Source: Gammaproteobacteria bacterium HGW-Gammaproteobacteria-1 (GTDB taxonomy: Bacteria > Pseudomonadota > Gammaproteobacteria > Thiohalomonadales > Thiohalomonadaceae). Taken from it: 64,000 nucleotides of DNA. Shown here in pieces: positions 8,494 to 16,170 of the stretch. How positions within the stretch are numbered: the stretch's first letter is position 1; every line of letters begins with the position of its first letter. Where the stretch lies: NCBI GenBank assembly GCA_002840095.1, contig PGZL01000002.1:93872-157871 (forward strand). The letters run 5' to 3'. A program made the translations under genes and the position numbers. The notes under the pieces are model-generated. The model was not told the DNA's origin. It ran no database searches and saw only the letters and a list, made by a program, of their open reading frames with translations.

Positions 8494-9468
8494 ATGAAGA
8501 AGACCGTAATTGCTGCCGCTGTTGCCGCTATCGTTGCCGCTCCGGCCGTTTTCGCTGAAGCCACCGTTTACGGTAAGGCCCGCGTTTCCATCGACAGCGT
8601 GGACTTCAAGGCTGCCGGCGGCGCTGATGGCATCTACGTTTCCGATCGCGTTTCCCGCATCGGTGTGAAGGGTTCCGAGGACCTGGGCGATGGCATGAAG
8701 GCCATCTTCGGCATGGAGTGGGGCGTTGACCTGGCTGACACCGGTGCCCTGGGCGCCCGTAACCAGTTCGTCGGTCTGTCCGGCGGCTTCGGTACCGTGC
8801 TGGCTGGTCGTCACGACACCCCGTACAAGATGGTCGGTTCCGCTGACCTGTTCGCCGATACCATCGCTGACTCCCAGGCCAACACCACCGGCATCATCGG
8901 TCGTAACGGCTTCGACAACCGTGCCGCCAATGCCGTGGCCTACGTTTCCCCGAGCCTGAACGGCTGGACCATCCTGGCTGCCGGCGTGGCTGGTGAGAAG
9001 ACCACCGACCCGAAGGCCAATGGCCTGACCGACGCCATCTCCCTGGGCGCCACCGGCGCCATCGGCCCGGTCAAGGTTGGCCTGGGCTACGAAACCTTCA
9101 ACAAGAACCTGGGTTCCGGCACCGAGAACAAGGTTGCCATCAAGGGCGACGTGAAGTACTCCATGGGTGACCTGGCCCTGGGCCTGACCTATGAGTCCTC
9201 CAACGCCAGCTACACCACCAGCGACAAGGACACCGGCCTGCTGCTGTCCGCTGCCTACTCCATGGGCAACAACGTCCTGGCCGTGCAGTACGGCAACTTC
9301 GACGCCAAGGCTGATGGCGGCGACCTGACCCGCGTGGTTGTTGGTCTGGTGCACAACTTCTCCAAGAACACCAGCGCCTACGTTGCTTACATGAGCGACG
9401 ACGGCAAGGCCGCCGGCGATGCTGCCGACGTTACCGGTGTTACCTTTGGCCTGAACACCGCTTTCTAA
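8494..9468 (+). CDS. General porin (Gram-negative porin family 4)
   Basis: Trimeric outer-membrane diffusion channel of the betaproteobacterial-type porin family. Cleavable signal peptide MKKTVIAAAVAAIVAAPAVFA, then EATVYGKARVSID; SRIGVKGSEDLGDGMKAIFG and NQFVGLSGGFGTVLAGRHDTPYK (given in part) are family hallmarks, and it ends with aromatic Phe. I chose ATG at 8494 rather than 8485 because GGAG at 8481-8484 has 9-base spacing to 8494 but none to 8485. Repeated preferred codons (GTT, CTG, AAG, CCG) suggest high expression. A strong terminator follows. Confidence 0.94.
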   Translation: MKKTVIAAAVAAIVAAPAVFAEATVYGKARVSIDSVDFKAAGGADGIYVSDRVSRIGVKGSEDLGDGMKAIFGMEWGVDLADTGALGARNQFVGLSGGFGTVLAGRHDTPYKMVGSADLFADTIADSQANTTGIIGRNGFDNRAANAVAYVSPSLNGWTILAAGVAGEKTTDPKANGLTDAISLGATGAIGPVKVGLGYETFNKNLGSGTENKVAIKGDVKYSMGDLALGLTYESSNASYTTSDKDTGLLLSAAYSMGNNVLAVQYGNFDAKADGGDLTRVVVGLVHNFSKNTSAYVAYMSDDGKAAGDAADVTGVTFGLNTAF

Positions 9469-9518
9469 TCGGTGTTTCTCGGGTAGAAGTTCTAACCGTC
9501 TTCGGGCGGCTAGGGGAG

Positions 9519-9546
9519 ACGGGGCCTTCGGGCCCCGTTTCTTTTT
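9519..9546 (+). terminator. Rho-independent terminator after porin
   Basis: ACGGGGCC (9519-9526), TTCG tetraloop, GGCCCCGT (9531-9538), then a T-rich tract. Confidence 0.93.
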
Positions 9547-9752
9547 GTACGTCACTAATAGTTTCTACTACCTTGTTGACCCCGCTTTCTTCCCTTTGCC
9601 GCGTTTAGGTTCGATACTTTGCACGGTGCTCTGAATCCAGCGTGCCGAACTGACTTCCCAATCGCTGTACCGGCTTGTTCATGATGGAGCCCGGCTTTGA
9701 GCCACGAGTACCCGACGGATGCCTGCGCCACGATGCGGGCGGGAGCCGCGCC

Positions 9753-10733
9753 GTGAGGTGGTGCTGGTTCCTGTTGCCGTGGTCGCTGTTCGCCGCCGGC
9801 GCGCAGGCCTGCCACGACAGCGTGATCCGTGGCCTGGGACCGATCATGGTGCGCTCCGAGGCGCCGACCCAGGTGTTGCGCCTGACGCCGATGCCGCGCG
9901 ATCCCCACCTGTTGTGCGCCAATGAGTCGCAGCTGAGCTTCATGGCCAATGTGGTCAGCGTCTGGGCCCGCGAGACCAAACCACCGACCTATCTTCTCGA
10001 CTACCAGATGCTGGATACCCGCGTGGCCTATACCGCGGGCCTGGCTGAAGGCTGGGCCTACGAGGTCTCCTACAACGATCGCCGTATAGTGAAGGTGGGG
10101 ATCGACCAGATCGCCATAAGTTTTCACGACAGCATCGGCTTCAGCAATGACGGCCACGACGAGGTGGCGCGGGACGATATCCGCATCAGCATTCCGTCCT
10201 ACGGCATCGAAATGAACGACCGGAACACGCCCCTGTATGCGCGCTCGTTCGAGGCGACGCTCTCGCGCCATCTGACTGAAGGTGGCCATGGCCTACCGGA
10301 CAGTGCGCTGTCGTTGACCGTGCGCAAGTCCCTGCAAAGCGCGAGCCCCTTTGAGAACGGCAGTGTGGACGCCGGTATCGAGTTGAGCACGGCCTGGCCC
10401 ATGGGCAGGAATTTTCTCTATATGAACCTGGCCTATACCCTGTTCGGCAGCAGCAAATTTGTCGCGATACCGCTCAAGGACAAGCAGTTTGTCGGTATGG
10501 CGGCCTACGAATGGCGCGTGGTCCAGGATGAGTCCTTTCTCATGCAATACCTGTACACCGAAGGGGTGGTGGCCAATCTGGGCAACCTGAGCGAGCCTGC
10601 CCATGAGCTGTATATCGGCTACAAATGGCGCCTGCCGGAAGTGACGGTGGAGCTGGGCCTGATCGAAAACCTGTTCATCTACAACAACAGCCCGGACTTC
10701 GGGTTCAGCTTCGGCCTGGTGTACCCGCTTTAG
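9753..10733 (+). CDS. DUF3187 family outer-membrane protein
   Basis: Exported 326-residue protein. I chose GTG at 9753: GGGAG at 9741-9745 is 7 bases away and the product begins with a clean signal peptide ending AAGAQA before CHDS; starts further upstream give a non-hydrophobic extension. The family signature FHDSIGFSNDGHDEVARDD (given in part) and strand-rich C-terminal half ending GFSFGLVYPL support an outer-membrane barrel. Function is not known for the family. It is preceded by the porin terminator and followed by a heptamer array. Confidence 0.78.
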   Translation: MRWCWFLLPWSLFAAGAQACHDSVIRGLGPIMVRSEAPTQVLRLTPMPRDPHLLCANESQLSFMANVVSVWARETKPPTYLLDYQMLDTRVAYTAGLAEGWAYEVSYNDRRIVKVGIDQIAISFHDSIGFSNDGHDEVARDDIRISIPSYGIEMNDRNTPLYARSFEATLSRHLTEGGHGLPDSALSLTVRKSLQSASPFENGSVDAGIELSTAWPMGRNFLYMNLAYTLFGSSKFVAIPLKDKQFVGMAAYEWRVVQDESFLMQYLYTEGVVANLGNLSEPAHELYIGYKWRLPEVTVELGLIENLFIYNNSPDFGFSFGLVYPL

Positions 10734-10775
10734 ATTCGGGTTAAGGGTACAAGGTACAGGGGGCAAGTTTAAAAC

Positions 10776-10880
10776 CCTGACCCCTGACCCCTGACCCCTG
10801 ACCCCTGACCCCTGACCCCTGAACCCTGAACCCTGAACCCTGAACCCTGAACCCTGAACCTTGAATTTTGAATCTGAACC
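10776..10880. repeat. Direct heptamer array (CCTGACC then CCTGAAC)
   Basis: About 13 consecutive heptamers: first CCTGACC copies, then CCTGAAC copies, decaying into TTGAATT-like words up to the next start codon. CAAG-type words (GTACAAGG, GGCAAG) precede it at 10747-10766. Here the arrangement is direct rather than clearly inverted. Confidence 0.9.
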
Positions 10881-10881
10881 G

Positions 10882-11631
10882 ATGACCTTCAAAGATCACT
10901 TCTCCGGCCACGCCGGTGACTACACCCGTTATCGGCCCTCCTATCCGCACGCTCTGTTCGCCTGGCTGGCGGCGCAGGTGCCGCAACATGAGCGGGCGTG
11001 GGATTGCGCCACCGGCAACGGCCAGGCGGCCGTGGGGCTGGCGGAGTTCTTCGCGGACGTGGTCGCCACCGACGCCAGCGACAGCCAGATCGCGGCGGCG
11101 AAGCCGCAGGCACGGGTGCGCTATGCCGTTGCCCCGGCGGAAGGTTCGGGGCTTGCGGCGCACAGCCTTGATCTGATCACCGTGGGTCAGGCGCTGCACT
11201 GGTTCGACTTCACTGCGTTTTACGCGGAAGCCGCCCGAGTGCTGAAGCCCGGCGGGGTGCTGGCGGCGTGGAGTTACGGTCTGATGCAGATCACCCCGGC
11301 GGTGGATGCCGCAGTATGGCGACTGTACGAGCCCATCGTCGGTCCGTACTGGCCGCCGGAGCGGCGCTATGTGGAGGAGCGATACCGCTCGCTGCCGTTT
11401 CCCTTCCCCGAAATCGCGGCGCCTGCATTTGCCATGGAGGCGCTATGGACGCTGGAACAACTTACGGGCTATCTCGGTACGTGGTCGGCGGTGCAGCGTT
11501 ACCGCAAGGAGCAGGGCGGGGATCCGCTGGCGCTGATTGCCGATGAACTGAGCGCGGCCTGGGGCGACGCGGAGACCGCGCGGAAAGTGGTGTGGCCGAT
11601 GTTCATGCGGGTGGGACGGGTGGCTTCGTAG
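10882..11631 (+). CDS. Class I SAM-dependent methyltransferase
   Basis: A 249-residue Rossmann-fold methyltransferase. Motif I is WDCATGNGQAAVGLAE, the acidic strand-2 end is VVATDASDSQI, and motif post-I/IV is LITVGQALHWFDFTAFY, as in the ubiquinone/trans-aconitate methyltransferase-like group. Substrate unknown. ATG at 10882 is preferred; an upstream TTG at 10861 falls in repeat DNA. No Shine-Dalgarno is visible because heptamers occupy the upstream region, so translation may be weak. Confidence 0.83.
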   Translation: MTFKDHFSGHAGDYTRYRPSYPHALFAWLAAQVPQHERAWDCATGNGQAAVGLAEFFADVVATDASDSQIAAAKPQARVRYAVAPAEGSGLAAHSLDLITVGQALHWFDFTAFYAEAARVLKPGGVLAAWSYGLMQITPAVDAAVWRLYEPIVGPYWPPERRYVEERYRSLPFPFPEIAAPAFAMEALWTLEQLTGYLGTWSAVQRYRKEQGGDPLALIADELSAAWGDAETARKVVWPMFMRVGRVAS

Positions 11632-11917
11632 GAGCGGCTCCGCTGCGATGCAGTCTAGCGACCTTTTCGCGTAACCCAACGCTGACATTGTGCCTGGTGG
11701 GCGTGTCGGGTTACGGCGCAAACACACGCGCCCAACCCGACCTACATCCAATGTTTCACCGGCGCTTCAATCACGCCGCAGCGAATACGATTTGCTCCTG
11801 CGCGCCGCACCGGTTGTAGGATGGGTAGAGCGCAGCGAAACCCATCATGTCCTCAAGCGAAGATGATGGATTTCGCTTCACTCTACCCATTCTGCAAGTG
11901 CACCTTGTGCCGCAGCC
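11632..11917. repeat. Spacer of three dispersed repeat types, no gene
   Basis: The spacer begins with a GTAGGAGCGGCTCCGC word at the end of the preceding gene. Next is an inverted pair GTCGGGTTACGG ... CAACCCGACCTAC (about 11703-11745). Last is the TAGGATGGGTAGAGCGCAGC element with its inverse TTCGCTTCACTCTACCCAT (about 11817-11892). These are extragenic repeats common in proteobacteria. Confidence 0.6.
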
Positions 11918-13276
11918 CTATTGCAACAGAATAAACAACGCCCCTTCGCGCCGCTGCACGTTCAGCAGCAGCGGTGAGTTCGGACGAACCACCTTTCGCA
12001 GCGACGCGAGATCGGCGACGTCCTGGCGGTTGGCCTGGACGATGACGTCGCCCTTGCGCAGGCCCGAGCGCCAGGCGGGGCTGCCGGGTTCGGCTTCCAG
12101 CACCACCACGCCTTCAATCTTGCCGTAGAAGGGCATGCCCTCGACGATGTCGCCGATGATGGCGCCGGCGAAGCGCGGGTGCAGCTTGTCGCCGTTGACG
12201 GTGGTGGCGCGCGGCTGCTCTACCATGGCGTTCAGGGTGCGGGGCTTGCCGTTGCGCATCACCTGCATTTCCACGTTCTGGCCGATGCGCAGCAGGCCGA
12301 TGACGTTGCGCACGTCGGTGGCGTCGCGTACCGGGCGGCCGTTGAGGTGGGTGATGATGTCGCCGCTCTTGAGGCCGGCCTTGTCGGCGGGCGAGCCCGC
12401 CGTCACCTGCGTCACGACGGCGCCGCGCTGTGCGTTGAGGTCGAAGGCCTGGGCCAGTTCGGGCGTCAGATCCTGCGCCTGCGCACCGAGCACGCCGCGG
12501 CGCACTTCGCCGTGTTCGACGAGCTGCGCCATGATTTCCTTCGCCATGTTGATGGGGATGGCGAAGCCGATGCCGACGTTGCCGCCGCTTTGCGACAGGA
12601 TGGCGGTGTTGATGCCCACCAGTTCGCCGCGCAGGTTGACCAGCGCGCCGCCCGAGTTGCCGGGATTGATCGAGGCGTCGGTCTGGATGAAATCCTCGTA
12701 GCCCTCGATGCCGAGGCCGGAACGGCCTACCGCGCTGACGATGCCGGAGGTGACGGTCTGGCCCAGGCCGAAGGGATTGCCGATGGCGACCACGAAGTCA
12801 CCCACGCGCAGCTGGTCCGAGTCGGCCAGCTGCAATGCACTGAGTTTTTCCGCCGCCACCTTGACCACGGCCACGTCGGTTTCCGGATCGCTGCCCACCA
12901 GTTCCGCCTGCAGTGTGCGGCCGTCGGCGAGGTGCACGGAGATTTCATCGGCGCCGTTGATGACGTGATGATTGGTGACCACATAACCCTTGGCCGCGTC
13001 CATCACCACGCCGGAGCCCAGACTCTGTGCGATGCGCTCGCGCGGCTGCTGGGGGGCATCGAAGAAGCGGCGGAAGAAGGGGTCGGCCAGCAGCGGGTTC
13101 TGCTGCACGGGTACGCGGGTGCGGGTGAAGATGTTCACCACCGCGGGCACCGTCTGTTCCAGCATCGGCGCCAGCGTGGGCAGGGGCTCGCCCTGGCTGT
13201 CGGCGACGGGGAGTGCGGCGTGGACGGGAAGTGCAGCGGCCGCTGCAAGCAGCAGGGCGGGAAGAAGTTTATGCAT
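11918..13276 (-). CDS. degQ: Periplasmic Do-family serine protease (DegQ/MucD-like)
   Basis: Periplasmic quality-control protease-chaperone of the HtrA family, 452 residues. A signal peptide ends PVHAALPVADS. The catalytic triad is His104 (TNHHVI), Asp134 (ETDVAVVKV) and Ser208 (PGNSGGALV). Two PDZ domains follow, the first starting around GVLGAQAQDL and the second near AIIGDIVEG. ATG at 13276 has GAGG six bases upstream; a longer reading frame reaches 13546 but its extra residues look like repeat DNA. It heads a minus-strand block rich in heat-shock genes. Confidence 0.9.
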   Translation of the reverse strand: MHKLLPALLLAAAAALPVHAALPVADSQGEPLPTLAPMLEQTVPAVVNIFTRTRVPVQQNPLLADPFFRRFFDAPQQPRERIAQSLGSGVVMDAAKGYVVTNHHVINGADEISVHLADGRTLQAELVGSDPETDVAVVKVAAEKLSALQLADSDQLRVGDFVVAIGNPFGLGQTVTSGIVSAVGRSGLGIEGYEDFIQTDASINPGNSGGALVNLRGELVGINTAILSQSGGNVGIGFAIPINMAKEIMAQLVEHGEVRRGVLGAQAQDLTPELAQAFDLNAQRGAVVTQVTAGSPADKAGLKSGDIITHLNGRPVRDATDVRNVIGLLRIGQNVEMQVMRNGKPRTLNAMVEQPRATTVNGDKLHPRFAGAIIGDIVEGMPFYGKIEGVVVLEAEPGSPAWRSGLRKGDVIVQANRQDVADLASLRKVVRPNSPLLLNVQRREGALFILLQ

Positions 13277-13327
13277 TGAAGGCCTCATGGTTGTTGTTTT
13301 GGCACGTTGCCGAAAATTATGGGAACT

Positions 13328-13569
13328 GTCATTGCGGGACGCGATGCCCGACTTCCCTGCACCGTTACCGGATTGCTTCGCTACGCCCGCAATGACACCC
13401 CTGTTGTCTCTGTGCAGGGTCACAGCCTGTGTTTCTGTTTGTTGCTCGTAGGGTGCGCATCGCGCACCAAATACTGGTGGTGCAAGTGATGCTGCTGTGT
13501 TGCGGTAATGAACATGTGTAGGGTGCGCATCGCGCACCAAACGCAACGGTGCGCGGTGCGCACCCTACA
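13328..13569. repeat. Cluster of extragenic palindromes upstream of the protease gene
   Basis: Contains TGTCATTGCGGG ... CCCGCAATGACA (about 13327-13397), two direct copies starting GTAGGGTGCGCATCGCGCACC (13447-13470 and 13518-13541) and one inverted copy GGTGCGCGGTGCGCACCCTA (13548 onward). The 13277-13589 spacer holds no gene. Confidence 0.7.
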
Positions 13570-13589
13570 TTTTTCCCTTTGTCCCTGCC

Positions 13590-14096
13590 TCAGCTCTGTA
13601 CGTCGATGCGGCGCGCACTGCCGCCGCCGCGCACCTTGGGCAGCGTCACGCGCAGCACGCCCTTGTCATAGCTCGCCCTGGCCCGGCTGTCGTCCACCTC
13701 GGAGGGCAGGGCGATGGCACGTTCGAAGCGGCCGTAGGCGCATTCCATTACATGGTAGCGGCCGTGCTTTTCCTCGCGCTGCACGTGCTTCTCGCCGCGC
13801 ACGTTGAGGTAGCGGCCGTCGATGACCGCAATGTCGAACTGTTCGCGCTCCATGCCCGGCGCTTCCAGCCGCACCACGACCTCGTCGTCCTTTTCCTGCA
13901 CCTCGGCGGCGAGCAGGCCCCAGCGTGCGCCGTGGGCCGCCACCTGATCCTCGGCGGTTTGCAGCGCGCCGCCGTGATGTGCCGGCGTGTAGCGGGTCAC
14001 GGCCTGGGCCGCGCGTTCGCGCAGCTGCTGCCAGCCCTCGGCCACCGAGTCCCAGGCGCGGGACAGGCCATGACGAATCTGCTCCAGTGTACTCAT
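13590..14096 (-). CDS. Hsp20/alpha-crystallin family chaperone
   Basis: A 168-residue small heat-shock protein. An N-terminal helical stretch (LEQIRHGLSRAWDSVAEGWQ, given in part) is followed by an alpha-crystallin domain with the VVVRLEAPGMEREQFDI strand and the conserved YDKGVLRVTLPK (A/G-x-x-x-G-V-L type). AAGGAG precedes the ATG at 14096 by six bases, which decides against the longer frame reaching 14219. Likely holdase for unfolding proteins. Neighbour of CbpA and a second Hsp20, as in heat-shock clusters. Confidence 0.88.
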   Translation of the reverse strand: MSTLEQIRHGLSRAWDSVAEGWQQLRERAAQAVTRYTPAHHGGALQTAEDQVAAHGARWGLLAAEVQEKDDEVVVRLEAPGMEREQFDIAVIDGRYLNVRGEKHVQREEKHGRYHVMECAYGRFERAIALPSEVDDSRARASYDKGVLRVTLPKVRGGGSARRIDVQS

Positions 14097-14175
14097 CGTC
14101 GTCTCCTTGTGATCGGCGTAATGAAAGACATGAAGATCCGGGGCAAGTTCCGTACACCCTGCCTCTCCGTTTGTC

Positions 14176-14248
14176 GCAGGAGCCGAGTCCCCTCGGCGAA
14201 CAGCGCTGAGGCCCGGCACGGTCTTCGCCCAGAGAGTGGGCTCCTACG
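14176..14248. repeat. REP-like inverted repeat (GTAGGAGCC family)
   Basis: CAGGAGCCGAGTCC on the left faces AGTGGGCTCCTACG on the right, with an imperfect stem between. Related to the element at 8098-8152. Confidence 0.65.
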
Positions 14249-14257
14249 AAATTCTGC

Positions 14258-15208
14258 TCAGCCTTCCAGATGCCGCCGCGGATTGAACGGCAGGGCGCGC
14301 GCCATGTCCTCATAGAAATGTTTCGCCTTGGCGCTGTCCGCCGGCGGCGTGACGATCTGCAGCACGGCGTATTGATCCCCCGCCGGGTGGCCGGGCAGGC
14401 CGCGTCCCTTGAGGCGCAGCTTCTGGCCGCTGCGGGCGCCGGCGGGGATCTTCATGTCCACGGCACCGCCCAGGGTGGGCACCGCCACCCGCGCGCCGAG
14501 GGCGGCCTCCCACGGCGTGATGGGCAGGTTGAGATAGATGTCGCGTCCCTCCACCGTGTAGAGCGGGTGCGGCTCGAACTCTATTTCCAGGAAGAGATCG
14601 CCGGCGGGGCCGCCGCCGGCCCCCGGCTCGCCGCGGCCGGCAAGGCGGATCTGCTGGCCCGCGCCCACGCCGGCGGGGATGCGCACCTTCAGGGTGTGCG
14701 GGTGGAGTGAGACGCGGCCATGGGCGTCTACCTGCGGCGTCTCCAGGCGGATGGCGCGCTCGCCGCCGTGAAAGGCATCTTCCAGGGGGATGCGGATGCG
14801 GGCGCGGTGGTCCTGGCCGCGCATGCGGAAGCCGCCGCGGCCGCGCGTGCCCTGGAAGCCGCCGAAGGGGCCGCCCTGGCCGAACAGGTTTTCGAAGAAA
14901 TCGGAGAAGTCGCCGTCGCCGCGACCGACGCCGCCGCTGAATTCGAAGCCGGTGTCCCAGCCGGGCGGCGGGGTGAAGTCCTGGCCGGCCTTCCAGTTGG
15001 CGCCGAGGCGGTCGTAGGCGGCGCGCTTTTCCGCGTCCTGCAGCACCTCGTGCGCCTCGTTGACCTCCTTGAAGCGCTCTTCCGCCTCCGGTTCCTTGCT
15101 GACGTCCGGATGATACTTGCGCGCCAGCTTGCGGTAGGCGCGTTTGATTTCGTCCTGGGTGGCCGTGCGCTCCACCCCGAGGATTTTGTAGTAGTCCTTG
15201 TAGCGCAT
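14258..15208 (-). CDS. cbpA: CbpA-type DnaJ-domain co-chaperone
   Basis: A 316-residue J-domain protein. The J domain spans residues 5-70 with the HPD motif (RKYHPDVS) that stimulates DnaK ATPase. A Gly/Phe-rich linker follows (FENLFGQGGPFGGFQ), then two DnaJ C-terminal beta domains (ARIRIPLEDAFHGGERAI; LNLPITPWEAALGARV) with no zinc-finger cysteines. That is the CbpA/DjlA-free type-II layout. ATG at 15208. It sits between two Hsp20 genes, consistent with joint heat-shock expression. Confidence 0.92.
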   Translation of the reverse strand: MRYKDYYKILGVERTATQDEIKRAYRKLARKYHPDVSKEPEAEERFKEVNEAHEVLQDAEKRAAYDRLGANWKAGQDFTPPPGWDTGFEFSGGVGRGDGDFSDFFENLFGQGGPFGGFQGTRGRGGFRMRGQDHRARIRIPLEDAFHGGERAIRLETPQVDAHGRVSLHPHTLKVRIPAGVGAGQQIRLAGRGEPGAGGGPAGDLFLEIEFEPHPLYTVEGRDIYLNLPITPWEAALGARVAVPTLGGAVDMKIPAGARSGQKLRLKGRGLPGHPAGDQYAVLQIVTPPADSAKAKHFYEDMARALPFNPRRHLEG

Positions 15209-15213
15209 GGAAA

Positions 15214-15296
15214 GCAGGGGCTAGGGTCTAGCGGCCAGGGGCCAGGGAAGGAACAGCAGGACCACCAGCCCCAGATTCCGAACCCCTGGCCCCTGG
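15214..15296. repeat. Inverted period-7 array (CCAGGGG/CCCCTGG)
   Basis: Left arm of five heptamers at 15214-15248 (ending CCAGGGG, CCAGGGA) and right arm of two CCCCTGG at 15283-15296. Same period and inverted layout as the CAAG/CTTG arrays, but a different word. It fills the spacer between cbpA and the upstream hsp20. Confidence 0.8.
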
Positions 15297-15301
15297 CTCC
15301 G

Positions 15302-15736
15302 TCACCCTTCGACCGATATCTTGCGCGGCTGCAGCTTCTCGTGTTTGGGCACGCGGATCTCCAGCACGCCGTTGTTGCTCTTGGCGCTGATCTTGTCGGT
15401 GTCGGCGGTGTCGGGCAGGCTGAAGCGGCGGAAGAAGCTGCCGTAGACGCGCTCCACCCGCTTGTAGCCCTCGCGCTCCTCCTTCTTCTCCGACTCGCGC
15501 TCGCCCTTGATGGTCAGCATGCCGTTCTCGGCGTGGACCTCGATGGCCTTGGGGTCCACGCCGGGCACGTCGGCGCGGATCAGGAAGCAGTCGTTCTCTT
15601 CCTTGATGTCCACGGCGGGCACCCAGTCGGACGCGGTGCTGATGCCGCCTTCCTCGCCGCGGCCTTCAACACCGCGCTCCATCTCACGACGCAGTTGGTC
15701 CAGCAGGCTCCAGGGATCGTAGCGAACCAGGCTCAT
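15302..15736 (-). CDS. Hsp20/alpha-crystallin family chaperone
   Basis: A 144-residue small heat-shock protein of the HspA/IbpA-like class. The alpha-crystallin domain runs from DWVPAVDIKEENDCF to the NNGVLEIRVPK motif; the C-terminal tail ends QPRKISVEG and includes the I-x-V/I-type anchor. AAGGAGG six bases before ATG 15736 makes the start clear. It is the first gene of the minus-strand heat-shock group, and a sigma32-like promoter lies about 50 bases upstream. Confidence 0.9.
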   Translation of the reverse strand: MSLVRYDPWSLLDQLRREMERGVEGRGEEGGISTASDWVPAVDIKEENDCFLIRADVPGVDPKAIEVHAENGMLTIKGERESEKKEEREGYKRVERVYGSFFRRFSLPDTADTDKISAKSNNGVLEIRVPKHEKLQPRKISVEG

Positions 15737-15779
15737 GATTAACCTCCTTATCTTGGGTTGATGGGATATCTGATCCCAC

Positions 15780-15808
15780 ATATGGGAATGGGGCCCCGGC
15801 GGATCAAG
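15780..15808 (-). promoter_or_regulatory. Possible sigma32 heat-shock promoter
   Basis: On the minus strand: CTTGAT (15808-15803), 15 bases, TCCCATAT (15787-15780). This compares with the sigma32 consensus CTTGAA, 13-17 bases, CCCCATNT. It lies upstream of the first hsp20 gene, which is the expected place. Confidence 0.5.
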
Positions 15809-15921
15809 GCCGCGTCGCAGGCACAAAAAGGCTAGCTGGCATTACGCAGGAATGCGCGATCGCGGGCGGTTGGTGAGAACTTACTTTCAGGCAAAACGCC
15901 CCGCGGACGGCTATATTAGAG

Positions 15922-15937
15922 ACACAAGATGTTGTGT
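15922..15937. promoter_or_regulatory. NrdR-box-like palindrome 1
   Basis: ACACAAGATGTTGTGT matches about 14 of 16 positions of the NrdR box consensus (acaCwAtATaTwGtgt). It lies just after a TATATT (15912-15917) that may be a -10 box. NrdR represses ribonucleotide reductase genes when dATP is plentiful. Confidence 0.65.
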
Positions 15938-16037
15938 CTGGGCGCACGATTTTGGTGCCGGCCGTATCTTCCTGAATCCAAAAAGAAATTTCATAAGTTG
16001 TTGTTATTGAAAGTGTTTGCGAATAAGTTTCTTTTTG

Positions 16038-16066
16038 TTGACAGTGCCGGCCGGCATCCCTAATCT
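16038..16066 (+). promoter_or_regulatory. Sigma70 promoter of nrdJa
   Basis: TTGACA (16038-16043), 17 bases, TAATCT (16061-16066). The predicted start near 16073 lies just before the second NrdR-like box, which would therefore block early transcription. No cobalamin riboswitch core was seen in the leader. Confidence 0.7.
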
Positions 16067-16076
16067 ATTCCGCCCA

Positions 16077-16092
16077 TAACAACATATAGTGT
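16077..16092. promoter_or_regulatory. NrdR-box-like palindrome 2
   Basis: TAACAACATATAGTGT; read on the minus strand, ACACTATATGTTGTTA matches about 13 of 16 consensus positions. It overlaps the predicted start of the nrdJa promoter. Its centre is 155 bp from box 1, much further than the usual 20-32 bp. Confidence 0.6.
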
Positions 16093-16170
16093 TGTACGGT
16101 CATCAGGAACACGATGTGTCGCAGGAAGGGGCGGCACCTGAGCGCGACAACAATAAGGGAGACACGATAA

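Noticed and set aside
10776-10880. Short repeats considered as CRISPR or telomere-like
   Set aside because: The unit is only 7 bases with no spacers; it fits the period-7 spacer arrays.
13277-13546. Long N-terminal extension of the DegQ-like protease
   Set aside because: The extra residues are encoded by extragenic palindromes and lack a signal peptide; the start at 13276 has both a signal peptide and GAGG.
15830-16170. Cobalamin riboswitch expected before a B12-dependent reductase
   Set aside because: No B12-box-like core was found; promoter and NrdR-like boxes explain the region better.
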